Source: Chloroflexota bacterium (GTDB lineage Bacteria; Chloroflexota; Anaerolineae; Anaerolineales; Anaerolineaceae). Taken from it: 64,000 bases of DNA. Positions 26,487-35,138 of this stretch are shown here, one piece after another. Position 1 is the first letter of the stretch; each line of letters begins with the position of its first letter. The notes beneath the pieces were generated by a model. That model ran no database searches. It was not told where the DNA came from and saw nothing but the letters and a program-made list of their open reading frames with translations. The position numbers were made by a program, and so were the translations under genes. The stretch spans positions 56,886 to 120,885 of the forward strand of contig JAEKNU010000005.1 in the NCBI GenBank assembly GCA_016838895.1. The letters run 5' to 3'.

Positions 26487-26969
26487 ATGAAAGCTACCCT
26501 TATACTTGGTTATGGAAATTTTGACCGTCAGGATGATGGTGTGGCCTGGCATATTCTTGAAAAAGTCGCAAAGTTGATCAATCGTTCATTGCCAGAACAA
26601 ATTGAAGATACATTTATTGATCTTGGCGAAAATCCTGACTTGTTATTTAATTTACAACTCGTGCCTGAAATGGCAGATATAGTCAAGGATTACGAGCGCG
26701 TGTGCTTCGTGGATGCCCATACAGGCGCCGTTGAAAACGATGTAAATATCTCTCCGGTTAATGCCTGTTTTCAGAACTCACCATTCACCCATCACATGAC
26801 ACCTGAAACCTTATTATGCTTTGTGGATACCCTCTATCAAAAAAACCCTGAAGCCTTGTTAGTTTCTGTACGAGGGTACGATTTCAATTTCGAAAGATCT
26901 CTATCCGAGAAAACTGAAAAATTGGCAGAGCAAGCAGGGCAGCAAATAATAGAGTGGCTACGCGAATAA
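26487..26969 (+). CDS. Hydrogenase maturation protease (M52 family)
   Basis: 160 residues. LILGYGNFDRQDDGVAW matches the GxGN..R.DDG motif of HycI/HoxW endopeptidases, with acidic nickel-contacting residues near 16-17. FVDAHTG and HHMTPETLL supply the other expected ligand positions. These enzymes cut the C-terminal extension off the large subunit once Ni is inserted. Its position directly after the large-subunit gene fits. Ribosome site is weak (GGTGA), in keeping with a low-level maturase. Confidence 0.88.
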   Translation: MKATLILGYGNFDRQDDGVAWHILEKVAKLINRSLPEQIEDTFIDLGENPDLLFNLQLVPEMADIVKDYERVCFVDAHTGAVENDVNISPVNACFQNSPFTHHMTPETLLCFVDTLYQKNPEALLVSVRGYDFNFERSLSEKTEKLAEQAGQQIIEWLRE

Positions 26970-27034
26970 TTTCATTGTTTTCAATATAATAGATATATTA
27001 TATAATTTTCTTTTATTTATAGTACTTTTTGTAT

Positions 27035-27040
27035 TATAAT
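27035..27040 (+). promoter_or_regulatory. -10 box directly before hypA, leaderless start likely
   Basis: TATAAT ends seven bases before the ATG of hypA at 27048, so transcription should begin at or next to the start codon. No good -35 hexamer and no ribosome site are visible. Confidence 0.5.
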
Positions 27041-27047
27041 TAGAAAT

Positions 27048-27395
27048 ATGCATGAACTAGTCGTAACTGAAAACATTCTTGATATTGCTTTAAAACATGC
27101 CAAGCAAGCTGGTGCAAATAAAGTCACTGATATTCATTTGGTCATTGGCAATTTATCCAGCATTATTGATGATTCCGTTTCTTTTTATTGGGACATCATT
27201 ACCGAAGATACCATCTGTTTTCAATCCAAACTTCATTTTAAAAGAATACCCGCTAAGCTTGAATGCATCGAATGTGGTCAAGCGTACTCAATTGAATCTG
27301 GACTCTCACCCTGCCCTAAATGCAACAGCGCAAAAGTCAAAGTGATCAGCGGTGAAGAATTTTGGTTGGACAGCATTGAAATAGAAAAAGATTAA
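27048..27395 (+). CDS. hypA: HypA, hydrogenase nickel insertion protein
   Basis: 115 residues. It starts MHELVVTENILDIA with the conserved nickel ligand His2. A zinc finger is formed by CIECG and CPKCN (two CxxC pairs ~17 residues apart). HypA delivers Ni to the large subunit with HypB. There is no Shine-Dalgarno sequence, and the -10 box sits seven bases upstream, so it is likely read as a leaderless mRNA. First gene of hypABFCDE. Confidence 0.94.
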   Translation: MHELVVTENILDIALKHAKQAGANKVTDIHLVIGNLSSIIDDSVSFYWDIITEDTICFQSKLHFKRIPAKLECIECGQAYSIESGLSPCPKCNSAKVKVISGEEFWLDSIEIEKD

Positions 27396-27410
27396 AGAGG
27401 AGCTTACACA

Positions 27411-28085
27411 ATGTCAACCTCACGTGTAACGGTTGTTGAAAAAATTATGGATGCCAATGACCAATTAGCCCTGTCCATTCGCAGTCAATTAGATCAGGCA
27501 GGTGTTTTCGGGATAAATATCATGGCATCCCCTGGCGCTGGCAAAACCAGTGTCATTCTTGCCACCATTAAAGCCTTGCTACCCAATATCCGTATAGGTG
27601 TGATCGAAGGTGACACTGCACCGGTAACCATTGATGCCGATAAAGTAATTGCTCTAGGTATGCCTGCTGTGCAGATCAATACCGGCGGAGATTGTCACCT
27701 AGATGCAGTAATGATGTCTCAGGGATTAGGCCAATTGGATTTAACGGATATCGATATGGTAATCGTTGAGAATGTTGGCAATTTGATCTGCCCAGCTGCA
27801 TTCAACTTGGGTACCCATATCAATGTTCTTATTTCTTCTATCCCGGAAGGTGATGATAAACCTTACAAATACACGAATATCTATCGCGGATTGGATGTGC
27901 TATTGATCAACAAAATTGATCTGCTGCCCTATATCGATTTCCGCATGGATTACTTCAAACAAGGTGTAGAATTACTAAATCCGGGCTTGGTTACATTCCC
28001 AGTTTCAGCCACAATAGGAACTGGTATGGAAGAATGGGTAACCTGGTTGAAGACTAAAATTCAGGAGCACAAAGCAAAGGCATAG
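27411..28085 (+). CDS. hypB: HypB, nickel-insertion GTPase
   Basis: 224 residues. P-loop IMASPGAGKTSVI; IEGDTAP, GGDCHLDA (metal-binding Cys/His), VENVGNLICPA and LLINKIDLLPY are all SIMIBI GTPase/HypB motifs. The N-terminal His-rich or CxxCGC nickel-storage segment of some HypB proteins is missing, so this is the short form. 15 bp after hypA. Confidence 0.95.
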   Translation: MSTSRVTVVEKIMDANDQLALSIRSQLDQAGVFGINIMASPGAGKTSVILATIKALLPNIRIGVIEGDTAPVTIDADKVIALGMPAVQINTGGDCHLDAVMMSQGLGQLDLTDIDMVIVENVGNLICPAAFNLGTHINVLISSIPEGDDKPYKYTNIYRGLDVLLINKIDLLPYIDFRMDYFKQGVELLNPGLVTFPVSATIGTGMEEWVTWLKTKIQEHKAKA

Positions 28086-28090
28086 TTCTT

Positions 28091-30376
28091 ATGATTGCGC
28101 GCAAAATAGCGGTAAAAGGCATCGTTCAGGGTGTAGGCTTTCGACCATTTGTCTATACTCAAGCGATTCAAAACAAACTTACTGGTTGGGTCCGAAATAC
28201 CTCTGCAGGTGTGGAAATAGAAATCCATGGTGATGATACAGGTATTAATGGATTCATACGCGCACTTCAAAATACGCCACCTCCATTATCCGTTGTTGAC
28301 CATGTCCAAATAGATGAAATACCTTTTGTAAAATATCCTGGTTTTGAAATCAAATCCAGTAAAACAGAAGACGGCTCCTTTATTCCTATTTCTCCTGATA
28401 TGGTAACTTGCGCAGATTGCCAAAAGGAATTATTCTCCCCTGATAACAGGCGTTTTCGATATCCATTTATCAATTGCACCAATTGCGGCCCGCGTTTTAC
28501 GATCATTAAAGATATTCCTTATGATCGGCCAAAGACAACCATGTCAACATTTCCCTTATGTAAAGAATGCAATGAAGAATACGAAAATCCACTGGATCGT
28601 AGATTTCATGCACAACCTGTAGCCTGTCAACAATGCGGTCCAACCCTTGAACTTTTGATAAATGGAGAATCCATTGCTGCGGCTGATGATGCTGTTCTTA
28701 CTGCCCGAAAAATGCTGGCAGAAGGCAAAATTGTGGCCATCAAAGGGCTTGGTGGATACCAGATCGCCTGTGATGCCATGAATCAGGCGAGTTTGCAAAC
28801 CTTACGCAGCCGTAAACATCGCAGCGATAAACCCTTTGCATTAATGGCCTTCAACACTGATATTATTCAGAAATATGTGCAAACCAATGATGCAGAATTG
28901 CATGTATTATCATCAAGTCAAAATCCAATTGTGATATTAAATAGATTGGCGAACTTCACCTTTCCAGATGAAGTTGCTCCTTCTCAAAACACATATGGAT
29001 TTATGCTGCCTACCTCACCACTGCATTTATTACTTCTGGAACCTGCACCTGAAATGCCGGAAGTGTTGGTGATGACCAGTGGTAATATGAGCGATGAACC
29101 CATCGCCTATCAGGATGAAGATGCTTTTCAACGCTTGAGCAAAATTACCGATGCCATCCTTACCCATAATCGTCCCATTCATACGCGTACAGATGATTCG
29201 GTACAGCGTATCTTTAACGAGAAACCCTATCTCATCCGGCGCTCTCGTGGCTATGCACCCAACCCGATTCGTTTACAAGATGAACTTCCCCCCATACTTG
29301 CGACAGGCGCTGAATTAAAAAACACATTTTGCCTGCTAAAGGACAAATATGCCTTTCTAAGTCACCATATCGGGGATATGGAAAACTATGAAACGCTACT
29401 TTCTTTTGAACAAGGTATAAAACATTTCGAAAATATTTTTCGTGCTCAGCCGGAATCCATTGCAGCAGACCTGCACCCGGATTATATGGCTACACGATAC
29501 GCAGTAGCACGCACCTCTCAAGAGAGTCTGCCGCTAATACAGATTCAGCATCATCATGCTCATCTGGCCTCTGTGATGGCTGATAATCATTTGCCGCTTA
29601 ATCATGAGCCAATATTTGGGCTTATTTTTGATGGTACCGGTCTTGGAACAGATCGAACAATTTGGGGTGGCGAAATGTTGCTTGGGAATGCAGCAGGCTA
29701 CCAGCGACTTTTCCACCTGCAAGAGATGCCGTTGCCCGGTGGTGATGCAGGGATCAAGAAACCTTCACGAATTGCATTGGCCTATTTGTGGCAAAATCAA
29801 TTGGAATGGCTGGAAGATTTACCCGTAGTACAATCTCTTTGTGCAGACGATAAAACAATGTTAAACTCCATGCTGCAAAATCAGATCAATACGCCCCTTA
29901 CTTCCAGCATGGGGAGACTTTTTGATGCTGTGGCTGCCCTGATCGGTATCCGTGCCGAAGTAACCTACGAGGGTCAGGCTGCTATCGAATTGGAAAACTG
30001 CATGGATCATGCCGACTCAGGTGTCTATGACATACCCCTAGATGGCACTCAAATCGTCCTCAAGCCCCTCTTTGAGCAAATTATTGGGGATATATACAAT
30101 AACATTCCTGTTAGCAAAATTTCGGCTCGATTTCATCGCGGTATCGCCGAGTTATGTCTATCCGCAGCCGAAAAAGTTCATGCTCAGTATGGCAGCAAAT
30201 TGATTGGATTAAGTGGCGGTGTCTGGCAAAATATGTCATTATTAAATTTGACTTATTCAAAATTGACCAGTGCAGGTTTCTCCTGCCTGGTACATCAACA
30301 AGTGCCCACAAACGACGGTGGCTTATCGCTTGGGCAAAGCATGGCAGCCGCTGCTTTTATAAAAGGAATAAGGTGA
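28091..30376 (+). CDS. hypF: HypF carbamoyltransferase
   Basis: 761 residues, full length. Acylphosphatase domain (GIVQGVGFRPFVY, ~8-90). Two zinc fingers with CADC/CTNC and CKEC/CQQC. YrdC-like domain (~200-380, KPFALM and TSGNMSDEPI). Kae1-like C-terminal domain with HHHAHLASVMADN and GLSGGVWQN. HypF carbamoylates the C-terminal Cys of HypE to make the cyanide ligands of the active site. Five bases after hypB. Confidence 0.97.
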   Translation: MIARKIAVKGIVQGVGFRPFVYTQAIQNKLTGWVRNTSAGVEIEIHGDDTGINGFIRALQNTPPPLSVVDHVQIDEIPFVKYPGFEIKSSKTEDGSFIPISPDMVTCADCQKELFSPDNRRFRYPFINCTNCGPRFTIIKDIPYDRPKTTMSTFPLCKECNEEYENPLDRRFHAQPVACQQCGPTLELLINGESIAAADDAVLTARKMLAEGKIVAIKGLGGYQIACDAMNQASLQTLRSRKHRSDKPFALMAFNTDIIQKYVQTNDAELHVLSSSQNPIVILNRLANFTFPDEVAPSQNTYGFMLPTSPLHLLLLEPAPEMPEVLVMTSGNMSDEPIAYQDEDAFQRLSKITDAILTHNRPIHTRTDDSVQRIFNEKPYLIRRSRGYAPNPIRLQDELPPILATGAELKNTFCLLKDKYAFLSHHIGDMENYETLLSFEQGIKHFENIFRAQPESIAADLHPDYMATRYAVARTSQESLPLIQIQHHHAHLASVMADNHLPLNHEPIFGLIFDGTGLGTDRTIWGGEMLLGNAAGYQRLFHLQEMPLPGGDAGIKKPSRIALAYLWQNQLEWLEDLPVVQSLCADDKTMLNSMLQNQINTPLTSSMGRLFDAVAALIGIRAEVTYEGQAAIELENCMDHADSGVYDIPLDGTQIVLKPLFEQIIGDIYNNIPVSKISARFHRGIAELCLSAAEKVHAQYGSKLIGLSGGVWQNMSLLNLTYSKLTSAGFSCLVHQQVPTNDGGLSLGQSMAAAAFIKGIR

Positions 30377-30380
30377 TTCT

Positions 30381-30638
30381 ATGTGTTTAGGTATCCCGGG
30401 TAAAATTATTGAACTATATGATGCAAATGGTATTTTAATGTCAAAAGTCGATTTCGGTGGTGTGATTCGCGAGGTTTGTATACAAACCTTGCCGGAAGCC
30501 AAAGTCGGTGACTACACCATTGTCCATGCTGGCTTTGCATTGAATTTGCTAAGTGAAAAAGAAGCCAAGGAAACCATTGAGATTCTAAAAGAAATTGATT
30601 TTCTTAATGATGAGATAGAACAAATTAATAAACTATAA
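30381..30638 (+). CDS. hypC: HypC maturation chaperone
   Basis: 85 residues starting MCLGIPGKI, with the essential Cys2 exposed after Met removal. It carries the Fe(CN)2CO unit between HypD and the large subunit. VHAGFALNLLSEKEA is typical of the C-terminal half. Start ATG 30381, four bases after hypF. Confidence 0.95.
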   Translation: MCLGIPGKIIELYDANGILMSKVDFGGVIREVCIQTLPEAKVGDYTIVHAGFALNLLSEKEAKETIEILKEIDFLNDEIEQINKL

Positions 30639-30659
30639 ATTCACAGGGCTGGATATCTT

Positions 30660-31748
30660 ATGAAAATACTTGATTCCTTCCGCGATAAGGACCTGGTAAA
30701 AAAAGGGATTGCAGAAATTCACAAGGTCATAAAGCATGATTGGGTAATCATGGAAATTTGTGGTGGTCAAACACATGCATTTTTACATTATGGCCTGGAT
30801 GAAATGCTGCCAAAACAAATTGAGTTGGTGCATGGCCCCGGCTGTCCTGTATGTGTTACCCCACTGGAATTGATCGACAAAGCTTTGGCCATTGCTGCCC
30901 AACCCAATGTCATTTTCACCTCTTTCGGCGATATGCTGCGCGTTCCGGGTTCAAATACCGATTTATTCGCCATCAGAGCTGCAGGCGGGCAAGTCAAAAT
31001 TGTCTACTCTCCATTAGATGCCGTAAAAATTGCTCAGGAAAACCTTGATAAAGAAGTGGTTTTCTTTGCTATCGGTTTTGAAACCACTGCGCCAAATAAT
31101 GTGATGAGCGTCTTGCAAGCTAAAGCATTAGGCGTAAAAAACTTTTCTGTATTGGTTTCACAGGTACGCGTTCCACCAGCCATGCATGCTATCTTGGGAT
31201 CTCCCCAAAAGCGTGTCCAAGGCTTTCTGGCTGCAGGGCATGTTTGCGCAGTAATGGGTTATTGGGAATACCCTCCCATTGCCGAGCAATACGGCGTGCC
31301 CATGGCTGTGACCGGTTTTGAGCCGTTGGACCTGGTTAATGGTTTATTAACCCTCATCAAACAATTGGAAAGTGGAAAAGTAAACGTTGAAAATGCTTAT
31401 TCTCGAGTAGTGACCCATGATGGCAACAAAGCTGCTCAAACCATGATCAATCAAGTTTATCAACCCATGGATATGAAATGGCGCGGTATCGGCATGATAC
31501 CCCAATCCGGTTGGGGGCTCCGTCCGGAATTTGATGCATTCAATGCTGAGAAGAAATTTGATGTCGGGGATATTAACACACGTGAATCAGAGGTATGTAT
31601 TGCCGGTCAAATTTTACAGGGGCTGAAAAAACCTGTAGATTGCCCAGCTTTTGGCACAATATGTAATCCACAAAATCCATTGGGTGCCACCATGGTGTCT
31701 TCTGAGGGCGCATGTGCTGCCTATTTTCGCTATAAAGCGCATCTATAG
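30660..31748 (+). CDS. hypD: HypD Fe-cyanide scaffold protein
   Basis: 362 residues. [18 protein letters not shown] and GFETTAPNN are the three conserved HypD motifs. The C-terminal Cys cluster (DCPAFGTIC ... [10 protein letters not shown]) binds the [4Fe-4S]. It builds the Fe(CN)2CO moiety together with HypC and HypE. 21 bp after hypC. Confidence 0.96.
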   Translation: MKILDSFRDKDLVKKGIAEIHKVIKHDWVIMEICGGQTHAFLHYGLDEMLPKQIELVHGPGCPVCVTPLELIDKALAIAAQPNVIFTSFGDMLRVPGSNTDLFAIRAAGGQVKIVYSPLDAVKIAQENLDKEVVFFAIGFETTAPNNVMSVLQAKALGVKNFSVLVSQVRVPPAMHAILGSPQKRVQGFLAAGHVCAVMGYWEYPPIAEQYGVPMAVTGFEPLDLVNGLLTLIKQLESGKVNVENAYSRVVTHDGNKAAQTMINQVYQPMDMKWRGIGMIPQSGWGLRPEFDAFNAEKKFDVGDINTRESEVCIAGQILQGLKKPVDCPAFGTICNPQNPLGATMVSSEGACAAYFRYKAHL

Positions 31749-31758
31749 GAAATAATAT

Positions 31759-32823
31759 ATGGAATATCCAGAGATGCAAGGGCCAGTATGCCCCATGCCA
31801 TTGAAACATGATCAAAAAATCGTTATGGGTCACGGCAGCGGCGGAAAGATGTCGCAAGATTTAATACAACAAGTTTTTCAATCAGAATTTACATCCACAG
31901 CTCTATTAGCTGGAAATGATTTCGCCTATCTTGCTCCACCTCCTTCCCAAAACGTCCGCATGGTCACATCCGTGGATGCGCACATTGTATCGCCATTATT
32001 TTTTCCGGGTGGGGATATTGGAAAATTGTCCATTTGCGGTACTGTCAACGATGTGGCTGTTTCTGGCGCAATTCCACAATATATCACTGCTGCCTTTATT
32101 TTGGAAGAAGGTTTTGAGATTGATACACTACAAAAGATTGTACATTCTATGAAACTCACAGCCGAGGAAGCCGGTGTGGAAATTGTATCCGGTGACACCA
32201 AAGTTGTAGAAAAAGGCAAGGCCGATGGTGTATTCATCACCACCACAGGCATTGGGTATGTTCCTGAAGGCATATTAATACATGGCGCGAATGCTCAACC
32301 AGGGGACAAAATCATCATCTCCGGCAATATTGGTGATCATGGTATTGCTGTCCTGGCTGCTCGAGGTGATCTGGGTTTTCAAACAAATGTTGAATCTGAT
32401 ACCGCTCCATTGAATCATATGATTAAGGAATTATTGCTGGCAGCACCCAACGTACATGTTCTGCGTGACCCAACCCGTGGAGGGCTGGCCACCACGCTGA
32501 ACGAAATTGCTGTACAAAGCAATGTAGGCATGTTAATAGACGAAAACACTGTTCCCATACAACAGGCAGTTCGCGCAGCCAGTGAAATGCTGGGGTTTGA
32601 TCCTCTGTACATCGCAAATGAAGGAAAACTGATTGTCATCGTACCTGAACAGGAAGCTCAGGCCGCGCTTAAAGCGATACAGACAAATCAGTATGGCCAA
32701 AATGCCACAATCATTGGAGAGGTAACTACCAAGAATCCAAAAAGGGTTTTGCTGCAAACTTATATTGGTGGCACAAGAATATTAGATGTAATGTCAGGCG
32801 AAATGCTGCCAAGGATCTGTTAG
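31759..32823 (+). CDS. hypE: HypE, carbamoyl dehydratase
   Basis: 354 residues of the AIR-synthase-like fold, with GHGSGGKMSQ near the N-terminus, SVDAHIVSPLFFPGGDIG and LRDPTRGGLATTLNE. It ends PRIC, the C-terminal cysteine that HypF carbamoylates and HypE dehydrates to thiocyanate. Completes the A-B-F-C-D-E set 10 bp after hypD. Confidence 0.96.
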   Translation: MEYPEMQGPVCPMPLKHDQKIVMGHGSGGKMSQDLIQQVFQSEFTSTALLAGNDFAYLAPPPSQNVRMVTSVDAHIVSPLFFPGGDIGKLSICGTVNDVAVSGAIPQYITAAFILEEGFEIDTLQKIVHSMKLTAEEAGVEIVSGDTKVVEKGKADGVFITTTGIGYVPEGILIHGANAQPGDKIIISGNIGDHGIAVLAARGDLGFQTNVESDTAPLNHMIKELLLAAPNVHVLRDPTRGGLATTLNEIAVQSNVGMLIDENTVPIQQAVRAASEMLGFDPLYIANEGKLIVIVPEQEAQAALKAIQTNQYGQNATIIGEVTTKNPKRVLLQTYIGGTRILDVMSGEMLPRIC

Positions 32824-32833
32824 ATAACCACCA

Positions 32834-32861
32834 TTGACACTGAGTCAGTTTTCGCTATACT
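32834..32861 (+). promoter_or_regulatory. Sigma-70-type promoter before the methyltransferase gene
   Basis: TTGACA (32834-32839), 16-bp spacer, TATACT (32856-32861). It lies 30 bp upstream of the start codon. Confidence 0.65.
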
Positions 32862-32891
32862 TCTAAAATCACTTTAGTATATGAGGGATCA

Positions 32892-33698
32892 ATGAAAATA
32901 AATTTTCAGGAAACAACCAAAGATCTACAAGTCCGCATTGATATTCACAACCAGTTTGGTGGGAAAAATATCGATGAATGGATGCTGGACCTTTTGAAAC
33001 TTGAAAAGGGAATCAATATCTTAGACGTCGCTTGCGGTGCCGGTAAACAGATAATCAGTTTCTACAATGAGTTAGATGGCAATTGCAGCATCACCGGTGG
33101 TGATGTGTCCCAGGAATTGCTCGATCAGGCGCAAGAAGAAGTAAACAAACGCAAAATGAAAGCGGTGAATATTATTGAACTTGATTTTAATAAGCCGTTT
33201 CCAATTGAAGACAATCAATTTGACCTGGTAAGCTGTTGTTTTGCAATTTATTATGCACAAGATATTCCTTTTACCATTAAAGAAATCCATCGCGTATTAA
33301 AACCCGGTGGTCGTTTGTTCACTACTGGCCCAATGCCAGAAAACAAACAACTATTTTATGATATTATCCGCGAAGCAACCAATGACAAACCCATTCCACC
33401 CATGCCGGGCAGTTCTCGCTACAATTTTGAGATTCGTGAAACCATTGAAGGCTTGTTCAGCAAAACAGAAGTAAACCGCTTCAACAATCCACTCACCTTT
33501 GCCAGCCCCGAACCCTTCCTGGCCTATACCCGAGCATCTCTTTCTGAAGATCGTAAGCTCTGGAAAGATTTCTTTTCTGGTGAAGATGACTTTGAAACCG
33601 TGATGGCAAAAATTGGCAAAGCTGCCAAGCGTCGTGCAGAGACAGATGGCAAATTGGTTATGGAAAAAGTGGTCGGTGGTTTTGTTGCTACCAAATAA
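32892..33698 (+). CDS. Class I SAM-dependent methyltransferase
   Basis: 268 residues. Motif I ILDVACGAGKQI binds SAM; GGDVSQELLDQA, ELDFNKPFPIEDNQFDLVSC and HRVLKPGGRLFTTGP follow in the order of the UbiE/Methyltransf_11 family. The C-terminal ~110 residues are specific to this protein and give no substrate clue. ATG 32892 after GAGGGA. Co-transcribed with the PIG-L deacetylase 24 bp downstream, so the substrate may be a sugar or amine-containing metabolite (inference). Confidence 0.85.
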   Translation: MKINFQETTKDLQVRIDIHNQFGGKNIDEWMLDLLKLEKGINILDVACGAGKQIISFYNELDGNCSITGGDVSQELLDQAQEEVNKRKMKAVNIIELDFNKPFPIEDNQFDLVSCCFAIYYAQDIPFTIKEIHRVLKPGGRLFTTGPMPENKQLFYDIIREATNDKPIPPMPGSSRYNFEIRETIEGLFSKTEVNRFNNPLTFASPEPFLAYTRASLSEDRKLWKDFFSGEDDFETVMAKIGKAAKRRAETDGKLVMEKVVGGFVATK

Positions 33699-33722
33699 CA
33701 ATCGCAGCAGAAGAGAGATGGT

Positions 33723-34361
33723 ATGCAAATTTATGGAAAAAGACTTTGCTTTATCGGAGCACATCCTGATGATATCGAATTGGGCTGTGGCGCACTCATT
33801 CATCAGGTTACCAAATATTCTGATGTATTATGTGTTACCTTATCCGATAATCAGAAGAATCCGTTACTGAGCAAGTTGGTGACTGAACATTACAACAGTA
33901 TGGCAGTTTTGGGTGTCCCCAAGGATAGCATCAAACTAGAATCCTTCACTACGCGTAGATTCCCTGAAGCACGTCAGGAAATCCTGGAGTATATGCTTAA
34001 TATCCGCAAAGAATTTAAACCTGATATTGTATTTGTGCATACAAAATCGGATATTCATCAGGACCACGGTACGATTACGGATGAAGCATTACGTGCTTTC
34101 CGCGGTACAACGGTACTGGGATTTGATGTTCTGCGTTCCACACATGGCTTTTTTCCCAATTTTCTAGTTGAAGTTAGTGAAAAGGATGTGGATGCCAAGA
34201 TTAATGCATTAGCTGAATATTCAACATATCGTGACAAATATTACTTCAATGCAGATATCACACGGGCAACCTGTGTACGTCACGGAGCACTAGCCGAACG
34301 ATCCTTTGCTGAAGGATTTGACATCCTCAGGGTGGTCTGTTCTTATCACGAAGAATACTAA
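33723..34361 (+). CDS. PIG-L (LmbE) family deacetylase
   Basis: 212 residues. Zinc-binding AHPDDIELGCG near residue 13 and HQDHGTIT (~115) are the two signature motifs of GlcNAc-type N-deacetylases (PIG-L, MshB, BshB). Cytoplasmic, no signal. Family members deacetylate GlcNAc conjugates in thiol, antibiotic or lipid-glycan synthesis; no other thiol-pathway gene is seen nearby. ATG 33723 follows AGAGAG. Ends at the hairpin at 34365. Confidence 0.87.
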   Translation: MQIYGKRLCFIGAHPDDIELGCGALIHQVTKYSDVLCVTLSDNQKNPLLSKLVTEHYNSMAVLGVPKDSIKLESFTTRRFPEARQEILEYMLNIRKEFKPDIVFVHTKSDIHQDHGTITDEALRAFRGTTVLGFDVLRSTHGFFPNFLVEVSEKDVDAKINALAEYSTYRDKYYFNADITRATCVRHGALAERSFAEGFDILRVVCSYHEEY

Positions 34362-34364
34362 AAA

Positions 34365-34395
34365 AAAGGAGGCTTTTGAAAGCCTCCTTTTTGTT
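34365..34395. terminator. Bidirectional terminator between the PIG-L gene and the suf operon
   Basis: AAAGGAGGCT (34365-34374) pairs with AGCCTCCTTT (34381-34390), flanked by an A-run and a T-run. It ends the + strand pair and, on the other strand, the suf operon. Confidence 0.88.
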
Positions 34396-34396
34396 T

Positions 34397-34723
34397 CTAG
34401 TTATCCGTTAATCCAATTTCCAATTGGCCACCCTTAACCCGAATTGGATAATGCAATATATCTTCCACTGCTGGCGGGGTCAGTGATTTCCCATTGGTGA
34501 CGTCAAAACGCGCCCCATGCCGCGGACAAACAATTTGCTGCCCGTCTAATTCTCCCTCACCTAACGGTGAATCATCATGGGTACAAACATCTTCAATGGC
34601 ATAATAGCTACCGCTGATATTGAAAACAACAATTGCGATTCCAGCGACATCAATAAACCAACGTTCTCCTACTGGAAGTTCGTCTGCCGGTCCTATTTCA
34701 TAATATGTGATATCTTTGCTCAT
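34397..34723 (-). CDS. Rieske-type [2Fe-2S] ferredoxin
   Basis: 108 residues. The Rieske motif is CTHDDSPLG with CPRHGARFDV (C-x-H and C-x2-H). This small form is like NirD or dioxygenase ferredoxins. ATG overlaps the sufU stop (ATGA), so it is the last gene of the suf operon. It may supply electrons to cluster assembly or simply share the operon as an Fe-S client; no oxygenase partner is present. Confidence 0.88.
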   Translation of the reverse strand: MSKDITYYEIGPADELPVGERWFIDVAGIAIVVFNISGSYYAIEDVCTHDDSPLGEGELDGQQIVCPRHGARFDVTNGKSLTPPAVEDILHYPIRVKGGQLEIGLTDN

Positions 34724-35124
34724 ATTTCATCATCCTCATCCAGGTGAAATTTTTCTCCACCTAATCCATACACGCCACCTTTAAGGACTTTTAGCGATAA
34801 TAGCGCGCATTTTAATCGTACCGGACCTAATTCAATACCTAGTAAATCCAGTATATCTTCTTTTTTTAATTCTTTGACTTCGGTTAAAGTTTTCCCAATA
34901 ATATCCTCTAGTAATAAATCCGCAGATGCCATTGAAATCGCACATCCATGACCATTAAATTTTGCATCTGCGATTTTATCTCCGTCTAATACTAAATCGA
35001 TGCGAATATTATCGCCACAAAGTGGATTCTCATCCTGAAATGAGATGTCCTTCGGGTCCAATTCACCGAAATATCCCGGGTTCTTATATCTTTCTACAAT
35101 AATCTCTCGATACATATCTTCCAT
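34720..35124 (-). CDS. sufU: SufU-type scaffold / sulfur-transfer protein
   Basis: 134 residues. NPLCGDN, GHGCAISMASADLL and VRLKCALLSL carry the three conserved Cys and the Asp of SufU. As in other SufU, the insertion before the third Cys is present. SufU accepts sulfur from SufS through a bound zinc and passes it to SufBCD. 14 bp after sufS. Confidence 0.93.
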   Translation of the reverse strand: MEDMYREIIVERYKNPGYFGELDPKDISFQDENPLCGDNIRIDLVLDGDKIADAKFNGHGCAISMASADLLLEDIIGKTLTEVKELKKEDILDLLGIELGPVRLKCALLSLKVLKGGVYGLGGEKFHLDEDDEI

Positions 35125-35138
35125 AAGGAAATCCTTAT

